64,000 bases of DNA from Alsobacter metallidurans (lineage in GTDB: Bacteria > Pseudomonadota > Alphaproteobacteria > Rhizobiales > Beijerinckiaceae), in the NCBI RefSeq assembly GCF_014636935.1, contig NZ_BMES01000001.1, positions 1,245,782 through 1,309,781 of the forward strand. The letters run 5' to 3'. The position numbers and the translations under genes are program-made. Shown here in pieces: positions 46,633 to 55,144 of the stretch. Position 1 is the stretch's first letter. Each line of letters opens with the position of its first letter. The notes beneath the pieces are model-generated. The model was given only the letters and a program-made list of their open reading frames with translations, did no database searches and was not told the origin of the DNA.

Positions 46633-47628
46633 ATGCGGATTTCAGAGGTGATGACCCGCGACCCCGTCGCCATCGCGCCGGAGCGCAGCCTGCGCGAGGC
46701 CGCGCGGCTCATGGACGATCTGAATGTCGGCTCCTTGCCAGTGCAGCATCGCGGCCAGGTGGTCGGCCTGATCACCGACCGCGACATCGTGGTGCGCGCC
46801 ATCGCGACGGGCCGCGACCCGAACGACACGCCCGTATTTGAGGTCATGACCGAGCAGCCGCATTGCTGCTTCGAGGACGAGGACATCTCGCACGTTGTGG
46901 ACGTCATGCAGGAGCTGCAGGTCCGCCGCGTCCCCGTGCTCGACCGAAGCCGCCGCCTGATCGGCATGGTGGCGCTGGGCGACCTCGTCGAGGACAATGC
47001 TCCTGGCGCGGAGGAAGCGCTGGGCCGCATCTCCACTCCCGCGCAGCCTGATCGCTCTGGAACGCCTTCGAGCGGCAGAACCCGTGGCGGCGAGCGCGAC
47101 GCGCCGCTCTCGGACGACGAGCGCCGGGAACTCTCCCGACGCGCTCAACGCTGGGAGCGTGACGCACCCCGCCGCGACCGTCAGCAACGCGACGATTTCC
47201 GCACCCGTGACGACAATGGCGCCGACATGGACCAGTTTGAACGTCGTAGTCGCCAGGATGGCCGCTTCCGCCTCCGCGACGAGGACGACGTTCGCTCGAG
47301 CTTTGGTTCCGCCGGCTCCATGCCCGGAGAAGGACGCGGCGCGCCGGAACCGCGCGGCGCGGGCCAGCAAGGCTACGATTCCTTCGGGGAGGACTACGGG
47401 CGCGGCGCCCGCTTCTTCCGCGACGACGCCGGGAGGGCCTCTGCGGCGCAGGCCGGCTTTGACGACGAAGACCGCGAGGGGCGTGGCATCCGGACGGTCT
47501 CGGTCCGCACTCGCCACCTGTCCGAACAGGAACGCGACCCGAACTACAACCGCCGACGCGACCAAGAGGGCCAGGATGACCCTTGGATGAGCACCGTGCG
47601 GCGCATGCACCAGCAACGGCGCGCCTAA
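46633..47628 (+). CDS. CBS-domain protein with long Arg/Asp/Gly-rich tail
   Basis: A 331-aa protein. Residues 1-125 form a CBS pair: MRISEVMTRDPVAIAPE, GLITDRDIVVRAIATGRDP, then VFEVMTEQP and LIGMVALGDLVEDN. Residues from about 135 to the end are low-complexity and rich in Arg, Asp, Gly and Ser, probably disordered. A strong AGGAGG precedes the ATG, and a longer in-frame option upstream was rejected. CBS pairs often bind adenine nucleotides; the function here is unknown. Its last codons overlap the convergent ornithine cyclodeaminase gene by 4 nt. Confidence 0.88.
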   Translation: MRISEVMTRDPVAIAPERSLREAARLMDDLNVGSLPVQHRGQVVGLITDRDIVVRAIATGRDPNDTPVFEVMTEQPHCCFEDEDISHVVDVMQELQVRRVPVLDRSRRLIGMVALGDLVEDNAPGAEEALGRISTPAQPDRSGTPSSGRTRGGERDAPLSDDERRELSRRAQRWERDAPRRDRQQRDDFRTRDDNGADMDQFERRSRQDGRFRLRDEDDVRSSFGSAGSMPGEGRGAPEPRGAGQQGYDSFGEDYGRGARFFRDDAGRASAAQAGFDDEDREGRGIRTVSVRTRHLSEQERDPNYNRRRDQEGQDDPWMSTVRRMHQQRRA

Positions 47629-48584
47629 GGCTCCACGGCCGCCAAAAATCGTGCGAACAGCAGGTCGGCGCAGATCAGGTCGAGGTGACCACCGCCGGCG
47701 TTCTTGTAGAGCGTGACGTCGTCCGGCCCGGTTCGGCCCCGGACGGCGCCCTGCGCGAGATCGGCCAGTTCGCCGCGAATATGGTCGGCCGTGATCGCTC
47801 CCGAGGCGATAGGCCCGGCGATGTCGCCCGCTACCAGCGCGAAGCGGCGGGTGTCCACGAACACGCGCGATCGGCGCACGGCCTCGTCGTCGGCCTCGCG
47901 CATGCCGGCCGTGAACGACCCGACGAGATCCACATGGGCGCCCGGACGCAGCCACTCGCCGCGCAGCAAAGGCTCCTGAGCAGAGGTCGCACAGCAAACG
48001 ATGTCCGCGTCCTCAACGGCGTCCCGGGGTGCAGCCGCCGCGAGGGCGTCCAGCCCTTCGTCCCGAAGGGTCGCGGCCAGCGCCTCGGCGCGTTCGGGCG
48101 TGCGATTCCAGATCGAGACGGCGGCGATGGGCCGGACGGCGCACATCGCGCGGATCTGCCAAATGGCCTGCCCGCCGGCGCCCAAAATCGCGAGCCGCCG
48201 GGCGTCGGGCCGCGCCAGCAGCGACGCGCCGGCCGCCGAATCAGCGGCAGTCTTGCGGAAGGTCAGCGCCGGCCCGTCGATGAGGCAGACAGGGTGACCG
48301 TCTCCACCGTCGAACAAAACGTAAAGGCCGCCGATCGCGGCTTTGCCCGCGCGCGCGTTGCCGGGGAAAACCGTGACCAGCTTGATGCCGAGCGATTGGC
48401 CGGGGCGCCACGCCGGCCAAACCAGGAAATGCTCGTGCTCGCCCGTCGGCAAAGGCCGGCTCATCAACAAGCGCTCGGCCCCCGGCATCGCGCTGCGGTG
48501 AGCGGCAAGCAGGCCTTCCACCAAAACGTCGAAAGGCAGCAGCCGATGGACCTCGTCGGCCTTGATATGCGGGACCGATCGCAC
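47625..48584 (-). CDS. Ornithine cyclodeaminase / mu-crystallin family protein
   Basis: A 319-aa NAD(P)-binding enzyme of the OCD/mu-crystallin family. The Rossmann motif LAILGAGGQAIWQIRAM lies near residue 128, with VSIWNRTPERAEALA after it and AHVDLVGSFTAGMREADDEAV further on. The family contains ornithine cyclodeaminase, alanine dehydrogenase and delta1-pyrroline-2-carboxylate (or ketimine) reductases. Divergence in the N-terminal region makes the reductase role at least as likely as true OCD. The gene is not in an obvious metabolic operon. Confidence 0.88.
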   Translation of the reverse strand: MRSVPHIKADEVHRLLPFDVLVEGLLAAHRSAMPGAERLLMSRPLPTGEHEHFLVWPAWRPGQSLGIKLVTVFPGNARAGKAAIGGLYVLFDGGDGHPVCLIDGPALTFRKTAADSAAGASLLARPDARRLAILGAGGQAIWQIRAMCAVRPIAAVSIWNRTPERAEALAATLRDEGLDALAAAAPRDAVEDADIVCCATSAQEPLLRGEWLRPGAHVDLVGSFTAGMREADDEAVRRSRVFVDTRRFALVAGDIAGPIASGAITADHIRGELADLAQGAVRGRTGPDDVTLYKNAGGGHLDLICADLLFARFLAAVEP

Positions 48585-48605
48585 CGTTCGCCCTCAACCA
48601 GCCGG

Positions 48606-49610
48606 CTACACCACCTCGTCCGGCGCAAACCGACACGGATGAGTAGGGTCGCCCGCTTCCACCTGCAATGTCACGTGGTGGATGCTGAACCGGTCCCGCA
48701 ACTCGGTCGTGGCGGCGCTGAGAAGCGCGTCATCAAGTCCCGCCCCGGGCCGCACGAGGTGGGCCGTCATGGCGTTCTCGGTAGTGCTCATCGCCCAAAT
48801 GTGGACATCGTGCACCTCCGATACGCCCGGCAAGGAGCCGAGATAAGCTTCGATCTTGCGGCGGTCGACGCCCTGCGGAACGGCGTCCATGGCGAGGTTC
48901 ACGGCCTGCCGTCCCAGGTCCCAGCTGCCAAACAGGATCACGCCCGCGATCAAGATGCTCACGGCGGGGTCGATCCAGAACCAGCCGGTCAGGCCGACCA
49001 GGAAAGCGCTGATCACGACGCCGAGCGATACGCCGGCATCCGCCGCCATGTGGAGAAAGGCGCCACGGACGTTGAGATCGTGCGAGCCGCCCATGAACAG
49101 CAGCGCGGTGCCGCCATTCACCAGGATGCCAATGCCTGACACCACCATCACGGTCGCGGTGGCGACCGGCGCGGGATGCGAGAGCCGCATCAGCGCCTCA
49201 TACGCGATGGCCCCGACCGCAACGAGCAGAAACGCAGCGTTGCCAAGAGCGGCCAGAATGGACGCCCGGCGATAGCCGTAGGTGCGGGAGTGGGTCGGCA
49301 GCCGCCGGCCCAGCGCCAGGGCGCCCCAGGCGATCAGCAGCCCGGCGACGTCCGACAGATTGTGCAAGCCGTCCGCCAGCAGGGCGAGCGAATTTGCCGC
49401 AAAGCCGTACCCGAGCTCAACCAGGACGAAGACGAAATTCAGCGTCGTGCCTATCGCGAAGGCGGGGCCGAAATCCTTCGGCGCATGATGGTGTCCGCCC
49501 CCGCCATGATGGTGGCCGTGGGCTTCGTGCGCGTGGTCATGGCCATGATCGTGGCCGTGATCGTGGCCGTGACTGCTTCCATGTGATGTGGCGTGGGTCG
49601 ACGGCGCCAT
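48606..49610 (-). CDS. Cation diffusion facilitator (DmeF/CzcD-like) with His-rich N-terminus
   Basis: A 334-aa CDF exporter for divalent metals. The first 45 residues hold 17 histidines in GHDH/HEAHGHHH-type runs, likely metal-binding. Six membrane helices follow, with the transport-site motif SLALLADGLHNLSDVAGLL in TM2 and FLHMAADAGVSLGVVISA in TM5. The cytoplasmic C-terminal domain ends with FSIHHVTLQVE. Zn, Co, Ni or Cd are candidates; the metal is not decided by sequence. Downstream gene spacing to the OCD gene is 21 nt, so they may be cotranscribed. Confidence 0.92.
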   Translation of the reverse strand: MAPSTHATSHGSSHGHDHGHDHGHDHAHEAHGHHHGGGGHHHAPKDFGPAFAIGTTLNFVFVLVELGYGFAANSLALLADGLHNLSDVAGLLIAWGALALGRRLPTHSRTYGYRRASILAALGNAAFLLVAVGAIAYEALMRLSHPAPVATATVMVVSGIGILVNGGTALLFMGGSHDLNVRGAFLHMAADAGVSLGVVISAFLVGLTGWFWIDPAVSILIAGVILFGSWDLGRQAVNLAMDAVPQGVDRRKIEAYLGSLPGVSEVHDVHIWAMSTTENAMTAHLVRPGAGLDDALLSAATTELRDRFSIHHVTLQVEAGDPTHPCRFAPDEVV

Positions 49611-49780
49611 GCGGATCTCGATCCTCGTCGGTCGGGGCTGACTGATAGGCGCACGCGCCGCTCAGGGTGGCCAACGCGCCGAGGACGCGTCGGTTTGCGC
49701 CCGAGCCTAGGCGCTTCGCCCCCTCGACGCCATTGCGCAGCCAATTCCAAGATAGCGCGTTAGGCCTCCAGGTGAACGCC

Positions 49781-50236
49781 ATGACGCCGATCCACGCATT
49801 CCTGAACGGAACGGGCCGAGACGACCGGGGGCGCAGGATCGCCGACGTCCTCGCGATGGACGACCATGCGCTCGAGTTCACGCATGACTACATCCAGTGG
49901 CTGTTTCCGCTGGCGACGCCCAGCATGGCGCAGCCCGGCAGCCCCGTGCTGGCGCCGGGCGACGTTCCGGCAATCCGGGGCGACCCGCTCGCGCAGGCAA
50001 ACCTGGCGCGCGCAGCCGTGCTGATGAGCGGCTTCTATGCCCGTAGTCCGGACTGGCTCGGCTCTTACGACCACAACCACCTGCGTATCACCCGCATCGT
50101 CACGAGCTTGAAGCTGCTCGTCGGGCGCGAGGCGGCCGCCGGCTTCCTCGCCGCCATCGAGGACCGCTGCCGTGCGGCCGGGGATCCCGTCAACGCTCGC
50201 AGCCGCCGCTACTGGCGCGAGGCGCTGGAAAGCTGA
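49781..50236 (+). CDS. Opioid growth factor receptor (OGFr) N-terminal domain-like protein
   Basis: A 151-aa protein that consists almost only of an OGFr-like conserved region. The motif FLNGTGRDDRGR near the N-terminus, FTHDYIQWLFPL around residue 33 and SYDHNHLRITRIVTSL further on match bacterial members of this family. The function is unknown in bacteria. ATG at 49781 begins right at the domain; an upstream in-frame start would add 38 unrelated residues. A small gap separates it from the divergent CDF exporter and the downstream ABC genes. Confidence 0.85.
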   Translation: MTPIHAFLNGTGRDDRGRRIADVLAMDDHALEFTHDYIQWLFPLATPSMAQPGSPVLAPGDVPAIRGDPLAQANLARAAVLMSGFYARSPDWLGSYDHNHLRITRIVTSLKLLVGREAAAGFLAAIEDRCRAAGDPVNARSRRYWREALES

Positions 50237-50323
50237 CGCCGGATCCGCAGCCGCGCCCGCATGCCGATTGCGGCGGAGCGCCCGGCGCGCGAGAGTGCCG
50301 GCCCGAAGCTGCCGAGTCCCGTC

Positions 50324-51067
50324 ATGACCGCCCCTGTTCCCGTGATCGCCATCGACGGGCTGACGAAAAGCTACGGCAAGGTCCGGGCGCTCGACGGCGT
50401 GTCGCTGAGCCTCGAGCCGGGACGGTTCACGGCGTTGCTGGGGCCGAACGGGGCCGGCAAGAGCACGCTGTTCCAGATCCTGACCGGGCTCTTCGTCGCC
50501 GACTCGGGCTCCGTGCGCGTTCTGGGCGCGGATCTCGCGGCCGACCCGACCGCGGCGCTCGCCCGCCTTGGCATCGTGTTCCAGCAGCCCTCGCTGGATC
50601 TCGATCTCACGGTGGAGCAGAACCTCGCCTACCATGCGGGCCTGCACGGGATCGGCGGCCGCCGGCGCCGGGACGCCATCGAGGAGGCGCTCGCCCTGTT
50701 CGGGCAGAGCGAAACGCGCCGCCAGCGCGTGCGCACCCTGTCGGGAGGCAATCGTCGCAAGATCGAGATGGCTCGCGCGCTGATGTCGGCCCCGGCGCTG
50801 CTGCTCCTCGACGAGCCGACGCAGGGGCTCGACCCGGCCAGCCGCCGCGATCTCGTGCTGCACGTCTCGCGCCTCGTGCGCGAACGCGACCTCGGTGTGC
50901 TCTGGGCCACCCACATCGTCTCGGAGGTCGAAGCCGCCGACCGCGTTGTCGTGCTTCACCGCGGACGCGTGATCGAGGACGGCGCGCCGGCCGACGTCGT
51001 CGCCCGTTCCGGCGCATCCACCCTGGAGGGCGCGTTTCTCGCGCTGACACAGGGGAGGGCGGCATGA
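50324..51067 (+). CDS. ABC-2 type exporter ATP-binding protein
   Basis: An ABC ATPase (247 aa from this start) with Walker A GPNGAGKSTLFQILTGL, Q-loop FQQPSLDLDLTVEQNL, signature LSGGNRRKIEMARAL, Walker B LLLLDEPTQGLDPASRR and ATHIVSEVEAADR. An in-frame ATG at 50261 would extend it by 21 residues; neither start has a clear ribosome site. It pairs with the ABC-2 permease, whose start overlaps its stop. The pair resembles ABC genes linked to PQQ-alcohol dehydrogenase systems, but no such genes are in the window. Confidence 0.91.
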   Translation: MTAPVPVIAIDGLTKSYGKVRALDGVSLSLEPGRFTALLGPNGAGKSTLFQILTGLFVADSGSVRVLGADLAADPTAALARLGIVFQQPSLDLDLTVEQNLAYHAGLHGIGGRRRRDAIEEALALFGQSETRRQRVRTLSGGNRRKIEMARALMSAPALLLLDEPTQGLDPASRRDLVLHVSRLVRERDLGVLWATHIVSEVEAADRVVVLHRGRVIEDGAPADVVARSGASTLEGAFLALTQGRAA

Positions 51068-51891
51068 CCGGATCGCATTCTGGCGTGCTCGCCCATGCGT
51101 CCCTCGCGCTCGCGGCCATCCTGCGGCGGGAGATCACGAAGTTCCTCCGGCAAACGGGCCGGCTGGTGTCGGCGGTGGTTCGCCCGACATTGTGGCTGGT
51201 GGTGTTCTCGGCCGGATTCCAGAACGTGCTCGGGGTGTCGATCACGCCGCCCTACGAGAACTACATCACCTATGACGTCTACATGGCGCCTGGCCTGATC
51301 GGCATGGTGCTGCTGTTCCAGGGCATGCAATCCTCACTCGCGCTGGTGTTCGACCGGGAAGTCGGCACCCTCCGGCTGCTGCTCACCGCGCCGCTGCCGC
51401 GCTGGTACCTGCTGTTGTGCAAGCTCGCAGCCGGAACGCTGCTCGGCGTCGCGCAAGCTTATGCGTTCTTGTTGGTGGCGCTCGCCTTCGGTGTCGACCT
51501 GCCGCGATGGGGCTGGATCAGCGTACTGCCCGCGTTGGCGCTTGGCGGATTCTCGCTCGCCGCGCTCGGTCTCCTGCTGTCGGTATATGTGCGACGGCTG
51601 GAGAATTTCGCCGGTACGATGAATTTCGTTATCTTCCCTGCCTTTTTTTTCTCGACCGCGCTCTACCCGCTCTGGAAGCTGCGTGAGAGCGGCTCCGAGT
51701 GGATCGCCTGGGCAGCCCGCGTCAACCCGTTCACCCACGTGGTGGAGATGATCCGCTTCGCCCTCTACGGACAATTCTCGGCGCTTTCCACGGGGCTTAC
51801 GCTGCTGTTCGGCGTCCTGGCCTTTGGGCTGGCCGTGCGGGGGTATGATCCGCAAAGCGGCGTTCTCGGTCGGGCTCCGCGGGACGAATGA
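51064..51891 (+). CDS. ABC-2 type exporter permease
   Basis: A 275-aa permease with about six membrane helices. Typical segments are RREITKFLRQTGRLVSAVVRPTLWL at the N-terminus, DREVGTLRLLLTAPLPRWYLL (the coupling region) and NFVIFPAFFFSTALYPLWKL, with the C-terminal NPFTHVVEMIRF. It overlaps the ATPase gene by 4 nt. This matches the NodJ/DrrB-like ABC-2 class. The cargo is unknown. Confidence 0.91.
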   Translation: MTGSHSGVLAHASLALAAILRREITKFLRQTGRLVSAVVRPTLWLVVFSAGFQNVLGVSITPPYENYITYDVYMAPGLIGMVLLFQGMQSSLALVFDREVGTLRLLLTAPLPRWYLLLCKLAAGTLLGVAQAYAFLLVALAFGVDLPRWGWISVLPALALGGFSLAALGLLLSVYVRRLENFAGTMNFVIFPAFFFSTALYPLWKLRESGSEWIAWAARVNPFTHVVEMIRFALYGQFSALSTGLTLLFGVLAFGLAVRGYDPQSGVLGRAPRDE

Positions 51892-52019
51892 GCGCCTCGC
51901 GCGTCGTCGCCCCGGGGCGCCCTAACCTGCGCTCGAAGCCTCTATGTCGAGGGCCGGGGGTTGAGCGCATCGCCGTCTTACCCGATGCTCGCCGCATGTG
52001 ATCACCCTCGGAGGCCTCG

Positions 52020-53279
52020 ATGACCAGCCACGCCATCCCACCTGTCGCGCTGTCGCATGACGTGAAGCTCGACCGACTGGGAGAGATCGCCGTGAAGGTG
52101 GGGCTGGGGCTCGCGCCCGGGCAGGAACTCGTGATGACCGCCCCGTTCGACGCGCTGCCGCTGGTGCGGCGCATCACCGAGCACGCCTACAGGGCTGGCG
52201 CCTCGCTGGTGACTACCCTGTTCGCCGATGAGGAAACGACCTTGGCGCGCTACCGCTTCGCGCCAGACGGCGCCTTCGACGTCGCCAGCGGCTGGCTCTA
52301 TGACGGCATGGCTTCGGCGTTCAAGGCGGGCGCTGCGCGCCTCGCCATCGCGGGAGAAAATCCGTCGCTTCTCGCTGGCCAGGACCCCGACCGGGTGTCG
52401 CGCGCCAACCGGGCGCGGTCCAAGGCCTACATGCCCGCCCTTGAGTTGATCGCCGGCTTCGCGACGAATTGGACCATCGTCAGTTATGCGAGTCCGTCCT
52501 GGGCCAGAGCGATGTTCCCGGACGATCCGGAAGACATTGCGGTGGCGCGCCTCTGGCACGCAATCTTCGCCGCCTCCCGCGTCGACGGGCCGGATCCGGT
52601 TGCGGCCTGGACGGAGCACAATGCCGAACTGCAGCGCCGGACCGCGTTGCTGAACGCATCCCGCTTTGCGGCTCTGCATTTCCGCGGCCCCGGCACGGAC
52701 CTCACCGTCGGGCTGGCCGACGACCACGAGTGGAATGGCGGCTCCACCACGGCCGGAAACGGGCTCGTCTGCAACGCAAACATCCCTACCGAGGAAGTCT
52801 TCACGACCCCGCACAAATTCCGGGTCGATGGCCGGGTGCGCAGCACCAAGCCGCTCTCTTACAATGGTACTTTGATCGAGGACATCGCGGTGAAGTTCGA
52901 GGCCGGCGCGATCGTTGACGCCCAGGCCCGAACCGGCCAGGACGTGCTCCTGAAGGTGCTGGAAACCGACGAGGGATCGCGCCGGCTCGGTGAGGTCGCG
53001 CTCGTGCCGTTCTCGTCGCCGATCTCGCAAAGCGGCTTGCTGTTCTACAACACGCTTTATGACGAGAACGCCGCCAGCCATATCGCGCTCGGCCAATCCT
53101 ACAGCAAGTGCATCCAGAACGGCGTAAGTCGTCCCAAGGACGAACTTGTCACCCGCGGCGCCAACGACAGCCTGATCCACATCGACTGGATGATTGGCTC
53201 GGGCGAGGTGGACGTGGACGGATTGCGTGCGGACGGCTCGGCCGAGCCGCTGATGCGCAAAGGCGACTGGGTTTCTTGA
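52020..53279 (+). CDS. M29 family aminopeptidase (aminopeptidase T/AmpS-like)
   Basis: A 419-aa metallo-aminopeptidase of family M29. Family signatures include LGEIAVKVGLGLAPGQELVM at the N-terminus, GTDLTVGLADDHEWNGG, NIPTEEVFTTPHKFRVDGRV (Glu and His metal ligands) and the C-terminal GANDSLIHIDWMIGS with further ligands. Length is normal. CGGAGG lies just upstream of the ATG. The gene stands alone and nothing suggests special regulation. Confidence 0.94.
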   Translation: MTSHAIPPVALSHDVKLDRLGEIAVKVGLGLAPGQELVMTAPFDALPLVRRITEHAYRAGASLVTTLFADEETTLARYRFAPDGAFDVASGWLYDGMASAFKAGAARLAIAGENPSLLAGQDPDRVSRANRARSKAYMPALELIAGFATNWTIVSYASPSWARAMFPDDPEDIAVARLWHAIFAASRVDGPDPVAAWTEHNAELQRRTALLNASRFAALHFRGPGTDLTVGLADDHEWNGGSTTAGNGLVCNANIPTEEVFTTPHKFRVDGRVRSTKPLSYNGTLIEDIAVKFEAGAIVDAQARTGQDVLLKVLETDEGSRRLGEVALVPFSSPISQSGLLFYNTLYDENAASHIALGQSYSKCIQNGVSRPKDELVTRGANDSLIHIDWMIGSGEVDVDGLRADGSAEPLMRKGDWVS

Positions 53280-53471
53280 AGGCCAGGACGGCAAAGCCAG
53301 CGGCGCGGAAGCACTGCGCCGAAGTAGAGCCGCACGCCGACAACCTTAATCGAGGTTAATGCACGCTCGCGCTGTGGTACCTAGCTTCAAAAGCGTAATC
53401 CGTCACGGCCAAAGGTCGGACGAAAAACTATAAAAAATGCAAAAAGAGTATCCTGGAGAGGAAAATCGCCC

Positions 53472-53588
53472 ATGTTGTCTGCCGTTTTGACGTGCGGAGG
53501 TTTGGTCAAACCGCAAGCTAAAGCTTCTGAAAGAACGAACATCTCGGGATCTGCTTTCCGTGCAGTCGCCAGCGTGTGCGTTCAATGA
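53472..53588 (+). CDS. Possible small ORF (38 aa) coupled to the next ORF
   Basis: ATG at 53472 follows GGAGAGGA with 10-nt spacing and an AT-rich stretch (about 53420-53450, containing CTATAAA) that could be a promoter. The 38-aa product MLSAVLTCGGLVKPQAKASE... has no family I recognise. Its TGA overlaps the next ATG (ATGA at 53585-53588), the usual sign of coupling. The short length leaves this weak. The interval 53280-53471 otherwise shows no gene. Confidence 0.3.
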   Translation: MLSAVLTCGGLVKPQAKASERTNISGSAFRAVASVCVQ

Positions 53589-54076
53589 GAAGCGACATCG
53601 ACCCCGACAACATCTTCGACCGGGAGCGTCTGGACGATCGCTCGACCGTTGAAGTCCATGCGCGGACAAATGAGCCGCGGACCCTGTCACTCCACACGGG
53701 TTACCCGATCAACGCCGTAAGGGCAGCTCCATCCAGCGGCGCGGGCGCTCAGATGTCCGGCGAGGGCCGCCTCCGAACCCAAACGTTGGAACGCCAAGCT
53801 TCCGCCATCACGATGCTGAAGGCGCCATTAATCCCATCGTCGAAGTCACATCGAGAGAACGTTATGTATAATTTCACCGCAGACAGGCTGGACCTGGATC
53901 ATGGACAAGGCGTCACCGCGGTGGTGCACGACGACGGCGCCGACGTCACCATCGCGTTTGGCGACGGAGAGACGGTTCACATACCAGGGCTGACCCTGGG
54001 CGTCGCAGGCGGCCTGAGCGGCGTAGTTGCTATAACCGATTGTTTGCGCTGCACTTTTCGCCGTGCGAGGCGTTAA
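53585..54076 (+). CDS. Hypothetical protein (163 aa, or 70 aa from an internal start)
   Basis: Unrecognised product. From ATG 53585 it has 163 residues. An internal ATG at 53864, preceded by GAGAGAA, would give 70 residues starting MYNFTADRLDLDHGQG. The second half (ADRLDLDHGQGVTAVVHDDG and IAFGDGETVHIPGLTLG) has alternating hydrophobic and Asp/Gly residues reminiscent of beta-roll edges, whereas the first half looks unstructured. The real start is therefore unclear. It precedes a Crp/Fnr regulator gene by 249 bp. Confidence 0.4.
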   Translation: MRSDIDPDNIFDRERLDDRSTVEVHARTNEPRTLSLHTGYPINAVRAAPSSGAGAQMSGEGRLRTQTLERQASAITMLKAPLIPSSKSHRENVMYNFTADRLDLDHGQGVTAVVHDDGADVTIAFGDGETVHIPGLTLGVAGGLSGVVAITDCLRCTFRRARR

Positions 54077-54129
54077 CGCAGAGCGTCGCGAGCCGGATGC
54101 GTGATGGACCGGCGCTGAACCTGCGTCGA

Positions 54130-54276
54130 ACTAATCCTTTCGGACTAATCCAAAGGTGAATCCGTCCGTCCTGCGACGCTTACCTCATAAGAGCAATTGC
54201 AACCCAGAGTAGTATGCTTCAAACTTTTTTAATCGAATGCCGCATTCGAAAGTATATGGATTAAACATCAGATGTT
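54130..54276. promoter_or_regulatory. Repeats and inverted repeats upstream of the Crp/Fnr-like gene
   Basis: The AT-richer gap before the regulator has a direct repeat ACTAATCC (54130-54137, 54144-54151). It also has a perfect 17-bp inverted repeat, TCGAATGC-C-GCATTCGA (54233-54249), and a second one, AACATC-A-GATGTT (54264-54276), with centres 29 bp apart. The nearest gene starts at 54326. They are good candidates for operators, possibly autoregulatory. Confidence 0.5.
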
Positions 54277-54325
54277 GAAACGTGGTTTGGCTCGTTGTAC
54301 GGCCGCTCAGTCTGGGGGGCGCTAA

Positions 54326-55105
54326 ATGACGGCGGAAATCGTAAGATCCACGCTTCATCAGAAGGAAGGCGCGCCCTTCTCGCCCGATGAGTTGCCGAAC
54401 TTGTGCGGACGCCCCGCGGTGTTGCGGCAACTCAGCCCCGGTGAGGAGTTGTTTGCCCCCGGCGAGCGCAGTGACGACATTTATGGCATCGTCTCAGGCT
54501 GGGCCTACTCATACCGTCTGTTCGATGACGGGCGGCGCCAGATCAACACGATCGAACTGCCGGGCAGCCTCATCGGCGTCGCCAGCGCGGCGCGTGACGG
54601 CGCGGCCGTCGGCTGCGCGTGCCTTACTCGCGTAGTCTACTGCGTTTACCCGCGCGCGACGCTTTTTGGCCGCGTGATGAGCGAGCCGGCGCTCGGTCTT
54701 CGGATCGTCGCCGAAGTCGTGCGCCAGGAAGTCTTGATACGGGAACGCCTGTCCGATGTTGCCCGGCGCCCGGCGCGCGAGCGCATCGCCAATTTCCTGC
54801 ACGAACTCTACTGCCGCCGGCAGATCACCGGCCGCATGGACCGGCCGTTCAGCATTCCGCTCACGCAGACGCATATCGCCGACGCCCTGGGCCTCACGCC
54901 CATCCATGTCAGCCGCACCCTGCGCGAGTTCAAGCGCGACGGCGTCGCCAACTATGTGGGGCATGATCTGCAGATCATCGATGCAGGCAAACTCGCCCGG
55001 ATCAGCACGCTGGACGAGTCCTACGCCCGCTGGCTCGGCGGCGGCGCCGATGCTCCGATCGCAGCCGCCGAAGCGCGCCCCGCGATGGCGGCCCGCCTGG
55101 CCTGA
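54326..55105 (+). CDS. Crp/Fnr family transcriptional regulator
   Basis: A 259-aa regulator with a cyclic-nucleotide-binding-like N-terminal domain (SPGEELFAPGERSDDIYGIV) and a C-terminal winged helix, LTQTHIADALGLTPIHVSRTL, with FKRDGVANYV after it. It lacks the Fnr N-terminal four-cysteine cluster and is not of NnrR type. This resembles FixK-like or uncharacterised alphaproteobacterial Crp/Fnr members. A C-terminal tail of about 25 residues follows the helix-turn-helix domain. It may control the adjacent polysaccharide locus, but this is only positional. Confidence 0.9.
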   Translation: MTAEIVRSTLHQKEGAPFSPDELPNLCGRPAVLRQLSPGEELFAPGERSDDIYGIVSGWAYSYRLFDDGRRQINTIELPGSLIGVASAARDGAAVGCACLTRVVYCVYPRATLFGRVMSEPALGLRIVAEVVRQEVLIRERLSDVARRPARERIANFLHELYCRRQITGRMDRPFSIPLTQTHIADALGLTPIHVSRTLREFKRDGVANYVGHDLQIIDAGKLARISTLDESYARWLGGGADAPIAAAEARPAMAARLA

Positions 55106-55144
55106 TCGGCTGCGCGCTTTTAACTGAGGATTGGCCGCCCGACC

